DNA of 64,000 bases from Sipunculus nudus (Eukaryota; Annelida; Sipuncula; Golfingiida; Sipunculidae), in NCBI GenBank assembly GCA_026874595.1, contig CM049311.1:49479676-49543675 (forward strand). The letters are read 5' to 3'. The position numbers were made by a program, and so were the translations under genes. The notes under the pieces were generated by a model. It searched no databases and was not told the DNA's origin. It worked only from the letters and a program-made list of their open reading frames with translations. Positions 37,069-47,806 of this stretch are shown here, piece after piece; within the stretch, counting starts at the first letter, position 1, and the number at the start of each line of letters is the position of its first letter.

Positions 37069-38812
37069 GGGCGGCTGGTATCTCTTGCTAAATGTTGGTA
37101 CAGTAATGGATAAGAGATAGAGGGAAAAGTTTCTCTGGATATGAAGATTGCGGGAATCTCAGTTTGGTCATGCACACGTTTAAAAATACCTTTCATTATT
37201 TTAGAATGAAGTAATTCGTTACTTAATCTTGATGAACCAGCATTCAGGTGAATATGCCAAGTATGTTTCTTGACGTGATCTGCTGTTTGACATCAACTTT
37301 CCGCCTCAATTAAGTGAAAGAGGTACAAAGTCCTCCATTAGCTTTTGGTAAACTTTCATCACCTTTGTTTGCAAAGCACGGTGATATTAGCCATTTCCAA
37401 GATTACGTGTGTGCTACATACAATACCTAATTAGACACGATTTCACAGCACGCTAAATGCACCACTAAAGGTCTGACAGGTGTGGTGCAAAAGAAATATA
37501 TAATGGGTGCCTCGCTATATGTGCAGATCTTTTTACATCTTTTTAAATACTTTTTCTCCGTCAGATAATTTTTTTTTTAATATTGAAAACACACACTAAC
37601 AAATCAGAACGACTACAAAGTAAGCGAGAAATACAAGCTCCTTTTGTTGAATGGGCGGCTGGTATCTCTCAGTTAATGCTTGTACAGTAATGGATAAGAG
37701 ATAGAGGGAAACGTTTCTCTGGATATACAGATTGCGGGAATCTTACTTAGGTCATGCAAACTTAAAAATGTCTTTCATTAATCTAGAATGAAGCAATTCT
37801 TTACTTAACCTTGAAGAACCAGCATTCAGGTGAATACGCCAAGTATGTTTCTTAACGTGATCTGCTGTTTGACCTCAACTTTCCGCCTCAATTAAGTGAA
37901 AGAGTTACAAAGTCCTTCATTAGCTTTTGGTAAAATTTAATCACCTTTGTTTCCCAAGCGCAGTGATATTAGCCATTTCAAAGATTACGTCTGTGCTTAA
38001 TGCAATACCTAATTAGACACGATTTCACAGCACGCTAAATGCACCACTAAAGGTCTGACAAGTGTGGTGCAAAAGAAATATATAATGGGTGCCTCGCTAT
38101 ATGTGCAGATCTTTTTACATCATTTTAAATACCTTTCCTCCGTCAGATAATTTTTTTTAAAATATTGATAACACACACTAACAAATCAGAACGACTATAA
38201 AGTAAGCGAGAAATACAAGCTCCATGTGTTGAATGGGCGGTTGGTATCTCTCAGTTAATGCTGGTACAGTAATGGATAAGACATAGAGGGAAACGTTTCT
38301 CTGGATATACAGATTGCGGGAATCTCACTTAGGTCATGCACACTTAAAAATGTCTTTCATTAATCTAGAATGAAGCAATTCTTTACTTAACCTTGATGAA
38401 CGAGCATTCAGGTGAATATGCCAAGTATGTTTCTTAACGTGATCTGCTGTTTGACCTCAACTTTCCGCCTCAGTTAAGTGAAAGAGTTACAAAGTCCTTC
38501 ATTAGCTTTTGGTAAAATTCATTCATCTTTGTTTGCCAAGCGCAGTGATATTAGCCATTTCCAAGATTACGTTTGTGCTTAATGCAATACCTAATAAGAA
38601 ACGATTTCACAGCACGCTAAATGCACCACTGAAGGTCTGACAAGTGTGGTGCAAAAGAAATATAATGGGTGTCTTGCTATATATGCAAATCATTTTACAT
38701 CTTTCTAAATACTTTTTCTCCATCGGCTTGAACTTTTTTTTTATAAATATTAATACAACAAACTAACAGACCACACGACTATAAAGTAAGCGAGAAATAC
38801 AGTATGAACATA
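37069..38812 (+). repeat. 583-bp tandem repeat, three units
   Basis: Units start at 37069, 37653 and 38235 ('gggcggctggtatctc'), so the period is 584 then 582 bp. The units are highly similar. The third is more diverged at its end and closes with 'taaagtaagcgagaaatac'. Conserved blocks include 'gtacagtaatggataaga', 'cgcctca(a)ttaagtgaaag', 'cacctttgtttg' and 'acgatttcacagcacgctaa'. There is no long open frame. It lies about 1.6-3.4 kb downstream of the 3' end of the receptor gene. Confidence 0.92.
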
Positions 38813-38903
38813 AATAACAGTACCCGCCTTCCGTAGTTCAGACAATAAACCCACTTCCTTTTGTCAGATTTGGTCTTCATTCTGTCAATATCCCATTAGA
38901 AAT

Positions 38904-39338
38904 CTGTGATGAAGTTGAGTCCATAGTCCGATTCCATGAGTTTCCAAGTCCAGTCTTTTCCAGTCCGAGACATTTGATACCAAGCCCAAGTCTACACCCG
39001 AGTCCAATACAAATCTCTTTATTAAAATAAATTGAAAACAAAAATTTGAGATTTTCAAGTATATATTATGTTAGTTTATATATACACGTTTTTACTAGAA
39101 TGTTTAAAGCATTTAGCTTTTGATGTACGGCTAAATATGGTAGTTATTTTAAGCATTCTCTCAGCAGCTCAAAAATCTTTAAAGATTGTGACTTTTTTTC
39201 TATTGGATCACAGATGGACATTGCCCTATCCCTCGCGTCCTTACCGCTGAGTCTGAGTATAAGTTCGAGGCTAGGACCCTCGAGTCAAAATCCAAGTCGA
39301 AATCCCTAAAAAGTCCGGACTCGAGTCCTACATCACTG
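38904..39338. mobile_element. 435-bp hAT-type MITE with 8-bp target duplication
   Basis: The direct repeat TTAGAAAT flanks it perfectly (38896-38903 and 39339-39346). The right end, reverse-complemented, reads CAGTGATGTAGGACTCGAGTC; the left end reads CTGTGATGAAGTTGAGTCC, so the terminal repeats are imperfect but aligned. Clusters of GAGTCC/AGTCCG lie inside both ends, as expected for transposase-binding subterminal repeats. An 8-bp duplication and a CAG-type end are the hallmarks of hAT elements. There is no transposase; the interior is AT-rich. Confidence 0.88.
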
Positions 39339-39346
39339 TTAGAAAT

Positions 39347-40234
39347 TATAATCATAATCATTTTAATAACATTCCTATAGAATATATAAATCATGAGATA
39401 ACGGGAAAAAACTATTCTATTGTTATCCAAGCTTATTTGTTTATCTTCAGCATCAGTGATTTCAGCGTCATGCATGTCAGATAACAATTTCTGAGCAACC
39501 TAAAGCTGAGGGCACAATAAATAGTTTTACCACCCCGTCTAGGTGCTTAAAATGAGGTGAAAGCTTTGATGAAAATAATACACTTTACCACAAACTCCAC
39601 ATAGTGAGAGGTGACTTTACGTTTGCGTTTAATAAGATAATCAATGTCTTTGCTATACATCTGCTTTTTTTAACAAGAAACAGACTGATCGATTAATATT
39701 TTTAACTTATTTTCATTACATACGAAAGAAAAACAAAGATAACTGAAATAATAACTTTTCCATATCTAAGGTTTCAGAAGAGCTTATATTGAAAATTTTG
39801 AAAACTAGCACTTTCGGTCCTACGAGAAGTCCTTTGTGATCACAAGTGAACGCGAACGATCCACAGAGAAACATCGGACGGAAGGTCATTGATCCTTTAC
39901 TAAATCCCATCACGTCTGGTGTGGCCGTGGGAAGTCGTAGCTAATCGGAAGTTGTCTTAAATCTGTGGCAGAATATCATGCGAAGGTCTTACCTAGTCGT
40001 CACCAACAATATGACCAGTCACAAGATTGTCATCGGTCGTAAGACAAGTCGCAACAAGACGAATGACGTGTAATTTGGAGGTGGTCACTGGGGGTCTGTG
40101 ATGTTCGTGTGATAGTCTTATCTAAATGTGACCTCATATGTTTGTCAGATGTCAGATTGTCGCAGACAGTAGCCACAATCACGTTTTCTAAGACTTTTCG
40201 TCCCAGGTGATCATAGCTCAGTTGTGTCTGGGTC
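39347..40234. other. 3' flank of the receptor gene, probable repeat content
   Basis: 39840-40210 is rich in short GTCGTAAGAC/GTCTTACGAC-like segments and GATCACAAG/GTGATCA blocks. This suggests a decayed inverted-repeat element, though ends could not be fixed. The 131-codon minus-strand frame at 40030-40425 starts 17 bp after the receptor stop and runs into this material; it is not a convincing gene. Confidence 0.4.
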
Positions 40235-40240
40235 TTTAAT
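40235..40240 (-). terminator. Possible polyadenylation signal of the receptor gene
   Basis: ATTAAA on the minus strand, about 205 nt after the receptor stop codon. It is the first common poly(A) hexamer variant I see downstream. A transcript would be needed to confirm it. Confidence 0.3.
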
Positions 40241-40442
40241 TGCAGAAATATGTCTCCTAATACAGAAAAAAATAAATGTCTCAAATTAAAGCGTGTACGT
40301 TCTCTCAAATTTAAAGAAACATGCATGAAAGTATAACCAGCAAGCAATAGCTGTAACCACAGCTGTATCAGCGTGCACCTTGATTTTAAAGTTCTAATTC
40401 GATTCATTTTTAACTTTACATACAAGAACTTGGTCCAATATC

Positions 40443-41729
40443 CTAAACATCAGAACTTGAGGTGTTGCTCGTTGTTCCAACCAGTTTGCAGGAGGGTCCC
40501 ACTTGTTCATTTTCGCACATGGTCTGGCTTTGTAGCATGGTCATGGTGGTTGCTGTTCTTCCCATAGACGGCTTGAACTGGTACACTGAGGATGCGTCAC
40601 GTGGTACCTGCCGGGGCGAACGTTTCCGACATATGGGCACGCATAAGCAGAACAGATAGCGATCGAAATATTTCCTGAACTGCTTGCTGAGCAGGTAGAG
40701 AGCCACGGGGTTCACGCACGAGTTGATGAAAGACAAACAGAACCCGAGGATTTTGAACACGTGCCAGAACATATTATAATTACTGGGGTCAAAGTAAAAC
40801 CACAGCATGTAGACGTGTCGTGGTAACCAGCACGCGATGAACACCAGCACGAATCCCAAAACGACCACCGCTACTTTCTTGCGAGCCTCGATCTGCTTTT
40901 TCTGCTTAACTTGACCTTGGCCTTCAACAAGCATGTGGCGTGAACTGCGGAACAAAACTAGCGCCATGAGGAGATAGAAAACAAAGATGACAAGCATGGG
41001 CAGCGCAAAGTACACGAGAAAGCGGGCGCAGGTGCGGAACTTTGGGTACCAACTCCCCCATGTGGGAGGAAGCAGAGAGCACAGTGCCAACATGTGATTG
41101 TCGTGTTTCTCAAACTTGATGTGGGCAGATACGGCTTCCGGTACAGCCAGCAGAAGGGACAGGCACCAAATCCCCGCGACAATCACCAAAGTCATAGCAA
41201 GGGCACCGCCGGCCCTCGTATGTTTTCCCATTGGGTCCACGATGGCAAAGTAACGGTCAGCGCTCAAAGCTGTTAGCGTAAAAACAGATACACCCAGAGA
41301 TAAACTCTGTAAGAATTCATTGACTTTGCACATTCCTTCGCCGTAAGGCCACTCACGAAAAGTGTAAATTGTAGCTGTGAACGGCACCGACACCAAGATT
41401 AAAAGCAGGTCTCCGAGAGCAAGACTAACGATATATATGTTAGGAACGTTCCTCATTGCTTTGTTACGAGCAACGATAAAAATCAAAGTTCCATTTCCAA
41501 CTATTCCGACAACGAATATGAGACCAAACAGTATGGGAACAGCATAGGCTTCCGGCATGCTCTCAAACATAGGTTTGCTTGAGTTTGACATTTGTATTGT
41601 TCCATTGCCGACGTCCGAACAGTTCAGCGGAGAAAACGTGTCGTTGATGTTTATTTGTTGATGGACACATGACACACTTGCGTTTAATTCAGAACTGTTA
41701 GTCAAGTAATTGACACTTTCTTCCTCCAT
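40443..41729 (-). CDS. Class A GPCR, bombesin/GRP-CCHamide receptor-like
   Basis: A 428-residue rhodopsin-family receptor, expected in the plasma membrane, sensing a neuropeptide and signalling through G proteins. Six N-glycosylation sequons lie in the extracellular N-terminus (N11, N16, N29, N36, N42, N49). Seven membrane segments: about 62-86, 97-121, 134-157, 176-199, 235-260, 283-307, 325-348. Family marks: GN in TM1 (N79), D107 in TM2, C134 and C217 for the extracellular disulfide, DRY at 158-160, W188 in TM4, P244 in TM5, CWLP at 300-303, NPVALY at 340-345, helix 8 (SKQFRKYF), then a cysteine cluster (C361, C363, C367) suited to palmitoylation. NPVALYLLSKQF and RKKVA/CWLPRHVYMLWFYF strongly resemble vertebrate bombesin and arthropod CCHamide receptors. 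The ligand is inferred, not shown. The start ATG sits in a good context (ACCATGG) with an in-frame TGA 21 nt upstream (41750-41748). The coding region has no introns and no defects. Confidence 0.95.
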   Translation of the reverse strand: MEEESVNYLTNSSELNASVSCVHQQININDTFSPLNCSDVGNGTIQMSNSSKPMFESMPEAYAVPILFGLIFVVGIVGNGTLIFIVARNKAMRNVPNIYIVSLALGDLLLILVSVPFTATIYTFREWPYGEGMCKVNEFLQSLSLGVSVFTLTALSADRYFAIVDPMGKHTRAGGALAMTLVIVAGIWCLSLLLAVPEAVSAHIKFEKHDNHMLALCSLLPPTWGSWYPKFRTCARFLVYFALPMLVIFVFYLLMALVLFRSSRHMLVEGQGQVKQKKQIEARKKVAVVVLGFVLVFIACWLPRHVYMLWFYFDPSNYNMFWHVFKILGFCLSFINSCVNPVALYLLSKQFRKYFDRYLFCLCVPICRKRSPRQVPRDASSVYQFKPSMGRTATTMTMLQSQTMCENEQVGPSCKLVGTTSNTSSSDV

Positions 41730-41822
41730 GGTAAATCGGTGATTTTGTCACGGTCGTTTTTGGTAACGTTTTCGATAATCTCACAGTCGATGTTGTCACC
41801 TAGGCACAGTCTTGCAATGCAC
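41730..41822 (-). promoter_or_regulatory. 5' leader of receptor gene with splice acceptor
   Basis: On the minus strand a pyrimidine-rich tract ending TTTCTATTTCCAG abuts position 41822, 93 nt before the ATG. It is a strong acceptor, so the coding exon probably joins a distant non-coding 5' exon, an arrangement common for peptide receptors. The upstream exon and promoter were not located. Confidence 0.6.
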
Positions 41823-42578
41823 CTGGAAATAGAAAGAGATTGTACATCATGCAATGTGGTTTTGGGTATTTTATTACAGAACATCTGGATCATTGAGAAG
41901 ATATATATCAAAGGATTCATGAGATATTATTGTATTTGAAAAATAACAATAAGCGTCTTGTTCAGTTTCTTTTTTATTCAGACATTAAATTAAACCAGAA
42001 TAAATTATATAGAAGGATATATGCTTGTGCATATTTTCTTATCAAATATTTCCTTTAGGACCGATTTTTTGGGAGAGCTAATAGAAAAACAAGCAAAACA
42101 GCCGACATAAAAAAAAAAACAAATTTGGTGGGATCAAGATCGGCATTTAAAATTTACCGATCCATCCCAAGAGCAACTTATTGTCGTTTGGCGAATAGCT
42201 TTTCCTTGAAATTTCATATAGAACTTCAGGAGATATTGCTTAAACACACGCACACTTCGTTGCCCGATTAACTAATTTAAGTGGACCATAGTGACAGTCG
42301 CTGGTTACCTATACATTTAAAAAATGTAAAGTAAACATGCAGATCGTTCTGTGTATTAATCAAAATTAATTTTGTGGTCAAAATGCTTTTTATGTCAAGC
42401 GAATACAAATTCATCGGTATCATGTTCGGGGATGGGGAGTGGAAGGGCTAACTTTGAAATAGCTTGGCAAAAGCAGATATCATCTAGGTATTTTATTTGT
42501 TGACTTTGTTTGCACTTGCGCGACATTTGTATGTTCCTCAAGGACTAAGCTTTGGTCATCCAATTCAACTACAATATT
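41823..42578. other. Probable intron or 5' flank of receptor gene
   Basis: AT-rich sequence without a recognisable gene, lying on the 5' side of the predicted splice acceptor and before the 375-bp tandem repeat. Confidence 0.45.
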
Positions 42579-43735
42579 GACTGCAATGAACGTAAGTTGA
42601 TACCATATATAAATTAACGTTACACTTATCATGGGAGACTTGTCATGAGTAAATACGTGTCATCCAGTCGACCATATGGCAAATTTAGCCCTTAAAATGG
42701 CGAAATAACAAATAAAAATTTGCTTTAACTTTATAAATAATTCAGGAGTTTTTGTCTATCCTTTTTTTTTGCAGTCACAGTTTTTCCTCAAAACGACAAA
42801 ACAGCATGCACAGAATACAGCGAACCGTATCTTCAGCCTTCCGATTCCTCCATAAATACCAGTAAGGTTTAAATTCTTTTTTGAACACGGGTATTTTTTT
42901 GTGCGGAATTGCGTAATATCAGTGAAGAACATATTATTAAACCCCGGAATATTGACTGCAATAAACGTAAGTTGATACCAGGTATAAATTAGCGTTACAC
43001 TTATCATGGGAGACTTGTCATGAGTAAATACGTGTCATCCAGTCGACCATATGGCAAATTTAGCCCTTAAAATGGCGAAATAACAAATAAAAATTTGCTT
43101 TAACTTTATAAATAATTCAGGAGTTTTTGTCTATCCTTTTTTTTTGCAGTCACAGTTTTTCCTCAAAACGACAAAACAGCATGCACAGAATACAGCGAAC
43201 CGTATCTTGAGCCTTCCGATTCCTCCATAAATACCAGTAAGGTTTAAATTCTTTTTTGAACACGGGTATTTTTTTGTGCGGAATTGCGTAATATCAGTGA
43301 AGAACATATTATTAAACCCCGGAATATTGACTGCAATAAACGTAAGTTGATACCAGGTATAAATTAACGTTACACTTATCATGGGAGACTTGTCATGAGT
43401 AAATACGTCTCATCCAGTCGACCATATGGCAAATTTAGCCCTTAAAATGGCGAAATAACAAATATAAATTTGCTTTAACTTTATAAATAATTCAGGAGTT
43501 TTTGTCTACCCTTATTTATTTTAGCAGTCCCAGTTTTTCCTCAAAACGACAAAACCACATGCACAGAATACAGCGAACCGTACCTTGAGCCTTCCGATTC
43601 CTCCATAAATATCAGTAAATCGACCTAGCTTAATTTTCCACCAGATATTTTGGCAATGTTTAAACGATAGCGACCAGTAAAGTTTTAATTCTTTTTTGAA
43701 CACGGGTATTTTTTTGTGCGGAATTGCTGTGGTCT
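42579..43735 (+). repeat. 375-bp tandem repeat, three units, near-identical
   Basis: 'gactgcaat(g/a)aacgtaagttgat' begins units at 42579, 42954 and 43329, a period of exactly 375 bp both times. Units 1 and 2 differ at very few positions. Unit 3 carries an insertion of about 65 bp (about 43613-43677) and loses similarity after 43735. Each of the first two units holds the same 83-codon minus-strand frame; the only difference noticed there is a synonymous third-position change. That is more simply explained by recent duplication than by coding function. The array lies in the 5' region of the receptor gene. Confidence 0.95.
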
Positions 43736-43929
43736 TTTTTGAGAACCAATTGTAGCAATATTAAGCTAGGATATTTTAATCCATAAATTAACCTAGGGAA
43801 AAAAATATTACTGTCCAACAACTCTATATATACCTTGGCAAAAAGGTATACAAATTATTGATATAAACTACTTTGAAGTGGTGCGAAAAGAGGTAGCCCT
43901 GAATGCACGACTTAGTTGCCTGGTCAGAC

Positions 43930-44400
43930 TGTACTTGAGTAGTTAAATAAGCCATAGGCGAGAACGATCTGCAACAGTCATCCATCATTTTGCTTCAACG
44001 CCGTGGTAAACAATCAGTAATCTTATTATTAGGCAACGAGTGATGAATCAACACAAAAAATACATTTGAGCTCACAAACAAACGTTAAAAACCTTTTTTC
44101 TAGTCAACGGGTCAAATTGCTGTGTAGTGTGTAAGTGGGGATCGTCCAGTAACCCGCGCGAACCCGCTTCAGTTCATGCTGTCAGAAATTCAACAAACAT
44201 GCAGTGGAATTAACCAATACGGAATATTTCTCGCACATGTTAGGTGGTAAAAAAAACACAAATATCTAGCGACGGGCCTGGTTATTAAGCTGACATTACT
44301 TCTGTATCCATGAGGGTCGTCAAACGTGACGGAAATATCTGCATCCTCTTAGAGCTTTATAGTGCGGTCATCCATACGGCATATACAGGCACTCTTGCAC
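43930..44400 (+). repeat. Dispersed repeat 4, copy 2 of 3
   Basis: It shares 'gtggtaaaca', 'tgatgaatcaacacaaa', 'gtcagaaattcaacaaacat' and 'gtaacccg(c/t)g(c/t)ga' with 23125-23600. It is more diverged than copy 1 and of unknown origin. Confidence 0.6.
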
Positions 44401-45339
44401 TGGTCGAAGAATCTAGCGAAATGGCGCTAGACAACAAGGGACTGTTTCATTCACAAACAATCTGCTGGATGTCACCTAGTAATCTTAGATGGCTCCGTGC
44501 ATGGATGAAGGAAGAGAAAGGACATAATAATGCCAAAGAATAATTTTGAAATTTTTTTTTCGTTATTGCATTGAGGACCACTCACAAATCGAGAAGGTTG
44601 CTTCGTCGTTAAAAGTCCACAGCCCTTACGTCATGTGGTCCAACGAACTCTTTGTAAATTTGAAACAAACTGGAAAAATGTTGGCTCAATCCAAATTATT
44701 TTCTTTGTTGACATGTTTCACATTTCAGTGACTCCAGACAGTTTGTCTAGACAATTTAAAAGAAGATAATAGAGCCGGAAGAACGTTATACCTGACTATG
44801 ATCTAATCATTATAACCTTTATATATATACGCATTACCTTGTCTAACAAAGACGGGACGCGACTCTGTTACTTCAATTTACCTCACGGTACCTCAAAGTC
44901 ACGGCTAAGAATACCGATGACGGCAAGATTTAAGGAATTAATTAAAAGAGTCTGCCCTGGATAATCAGTCTGGAAATGAACACCACATGATGTATCTGGA
45001 TCGATCAAGTCTGAGGCCAGTGGCGGAAGACTGAACTTCTCATAGATGTAGTGATGCGGACATACCCTTAACCTTTGTGTTCAAAAGTGATTCCTGAGAA
45101 TCTGCCCTTGACAAGATATAAACTGCCCAAACAAATAATTATTTCCTTTTTAACAGCTAGCTCTGACTGTTACAGTTACACATTGATTTGCACATGATCT
45201 TTACGGAGGCGTTTTTGAGATTCAGGCTATGTCGGATGAATAGAATGACAGCGCAGCACGTTTTCCATCCGTTTATCTGTTATTCACATATATTAAACAT
45301 AACCTTGCGTGCCTTGGTTGTAGTAAAGAAAAATCAGTC
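44401..45339. other. Non-coding stretch
   Basis: No gene supported. The short open frames near 44.3-44.7 kb lack recognisable motifs and fall in or beside repeat 4. Confidence 0.45.
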
Positions 45340-45498
45340 TAAAGTTGCGTTACTGAGCGCACGGTATGCGGTATCCGAAAACGATTTTATTTTCGCTCTA
45401 GATGTTTCATCATACTTTTACCATTTGTATGACTTACGGATGCATACTACATTCTGCTGCCACAATCCGCATACGGCGCGCCCGGTAAATGCAGCTTA
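45340..45498. mobile_element. 159-bp MITE, family M1, copy 2
   Basis: Terminal inverted repeats match those at 25765-26102: the left end is TAAAGTTGCGTTACTGAGCG, and the right end reverse-complements to TAAGCTGCATTTACCGGGCG. GTATGCGG/CCGCATAC lies just inside both ends. It is a shorter deletion derivative or a separate subfamily. Confidence 0.75.
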
Positions 45499-45689
45499 AG
45501 GGGATTTCTGTGATTTTTCCTTGGTTTCTTCATCTAATCATCATTGTGAGACATATTTTATCTTTATTAGTTTTTTTTTTTTGGGGGGGGGGATGAGAAA
45601 TAGAACCTTAGGAATCTCTTACCTAAATTGGCTCTGTGTTAGCCGTTGATACATGACTAAGTAGGAATTAAAATTGGGCTGGTAAGCCT

Positions 45690-46080
45690 AACTTGAATCG
45701 TGATACAAAGCCATAGGGAGGTATGCATTGCAGTGGTCTTCAATCATGTTACATTCATATCGTGGTAAACAGCGGATAATCTTTACATTAGGCTACGATT
45801 AATGAATTAACACAAAAAAATACATATTAACCCACAATCCAAACTGATGGTAACGCGTTTTCTAGCTGATGGTGGATGTTGTTAGAAAGTATACTGAAAA
45901 AGCAAACGATTGCGTACTTGTAGGCCATGAGCCGTTGTCAATATAACTTAAGTATTTGCATCCTCATGGAGATTTAAAGTGCGTTCCTCATTGAAGGGTT
46001 TAAAGCCATTCTGACAGCAATTACGCTGGCCTTAAACTCTCAACTTTCAGAGGGCAGAAATGCCGCTAGCCCTATGTACG
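45690..46080 (+). repeat. Dispersed repeat 4, copy 3 of 3
   Basis: 'cgtgatacaa', 'gcattgcagtggtcttc', 'gtggtaaacagc', 'atgaattaacacaa', 'tgcatcctcatg' and 'tctgacagc' match 23125-23600 in order. Confidence 0.7.
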
Positions 46081-46240
46081 CGATATGTGCTGTTTCTTGT
46101 AACAAGGATCAAAACCTTGGTTGCTACTATTTGCCCCGTCTGGGCTAAAGCTTAGTGCACCCGTATGCTTAATCAACGTAACGACCCCTGTATAGATCCG
46201 CTTATCTGTATAGATTTGTATAACAAAAGCGAAAGCGAAG

Positions 46241-46284
46241 GTATATATATATGCGTCCTGTGTGTGTGTGGAGAGAGAGAGAGA
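46241..46284. repeat. Compound (TA)n(TG)n(GA)n microsatellite
   Basis: Short consecutive TA, TG and GA runs. Confidence 0.85.
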
Positions 46285-46779
46285 AAATCTGCAATGGTTT
46301 AATAACTGCTTGTATTTTTCTTAGGATTGATCACGTTTCAGACCCCCGGTTTATTAAGCAGACCTTTGGTGCCATGAAAATTGTCTCAGGTCAGCCTGGG
46401 GCGAGGAATTTACAGGTTATAACCGTGTAAATCATACAGAAGTCCGTATTTGTATACCAATAACGGCAGGTTTTCTTATTTATGGTTTTGGTTTGTGTTA
46501 TCTGTACAAAGGCCCTATCAGATGCGGATTTATCGTCCCTCAGTTTTATCTACACTGCAGCTTGGAATGTATCTAATACACAGTTCGGTCTACTGTAAGA
46601 CGCATATTATAAACCAGGCCCCCTTTTTCGCGTAAATTCTGCACTCACACCGTTCAAGGGTCATTTCGCTGCAGCTTATTTATATTGTTTTGTTATAATA
46701 TGTTATACTGATACGAATGTCTGGTGAAGCTGAGATTAGAAATTTTAAAGATAACGTTTTTGTAGGAAGGCTACTCTCC

Positions 46780-47380
46780 CGAGGCAGCGGAAATCTTGCG
46801 CTTCTAAAGAAGCAACTGATTTTCACGCTGCCAGCTTGGACCGTTTATGATATATTTAAACACCAGATGGCGGTTTGTTGTCCACTGAAATAAACGTGCG
46901 TACGATGTGACAAGCAGCCAATCAGATACCAATAAACAAACACTCGCCAGGCATCCTGGCTCCGCCCATTGCCGCGCTTCAAGCGCCGTTTGATGAGTTT
47001 CCGGTCGAATTTAAATTGCCCCATCTGCATTCTCGCATCATCGACCGATTCGATTATGACATTATGACTGTGTTAACGTACCCATGTATCTGTTGTCTGC
47101 AGAACTGAAACCAGCCAGCGAGGTGTGTACGCAGCCTTTGTTGTTACGTTTCGTTTGAATTACAGCTCACCGGCCGAGCATCCTATGTGCCCATGGCCCT
47201 AAGAAAACCACGTCAGGGGCAATTCTCTCTGAGCCTATGGCCTGCTTAGACGGTTACGCTGGGGGATGAGCTGTCACTCAATAAGAAATGAATATGATTG
47301 GCTCCGTGTATTCCTCGCTTGGCTTTGTCTTCCAGCACAAAGTTTCATCTGATTGGACTAAAGTACAGTGCTCCCCTCTG
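46780..47380. promoter_or_regulatory. CCAAT-box-rich, G+C-richer candidate promoter
   Basis: The region is more G+C rich than its neighbours and free of visible repeats. It has CCAATCAG (46918-46925), GATTGGCTCC near 47296 and TGATTGGAC near 47350, and a YY1/CTCF-like CAGATGGCGG near 46864. No coding exon was recognised beside it, so this is suggestive only. Confidence 0.3.
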
Positions 47381-47758
47381 GTGTTGCAAAGCAGGACACG
47401 AGGTCATAACAAACAGCGCCTTACAATATAGGAAGTAGCCCTATAGGTAAAGCGCTGTGTAAAGAGCGTATAGGAAGGCCGTCAAAGAGACATTATTATA
47501 GAACAAAATATTTACAAAATTATTTATTTTAAAAATTATATATCTTTTCTTTTATTTGATTGTATAATATCACACAGTTAATTTTTTTTCATCTTTAATA
47601 TAAATACACTCATGTATCGACTCAGGTGATCTCTGATACAAATAAGATACAGATATAACTGAATCAGCTCATTAAAAAGTATTGCTAACCATTTGTAAAT
47701 TATTAGCATGATGGGTAAAATAAATGACATACAAGAATGATTACCTCTACCTCTCTCT

Positions 47759-47806
<48 letters not shown>

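Noticed and set aside
40030-40425. 131-residue minus-strand frame just after the receptor stop
   Set aside because: It lies in the likely 3' untranslated region, runs into repeat-like GTCGTAAGAC material and has no domain.
42756-43382. Two identical 83-residue minus-strand frames
   Set aside because: Identity follows from the near-identical 375-bp DNA units. One synonymous difference is too little evidence for coding.
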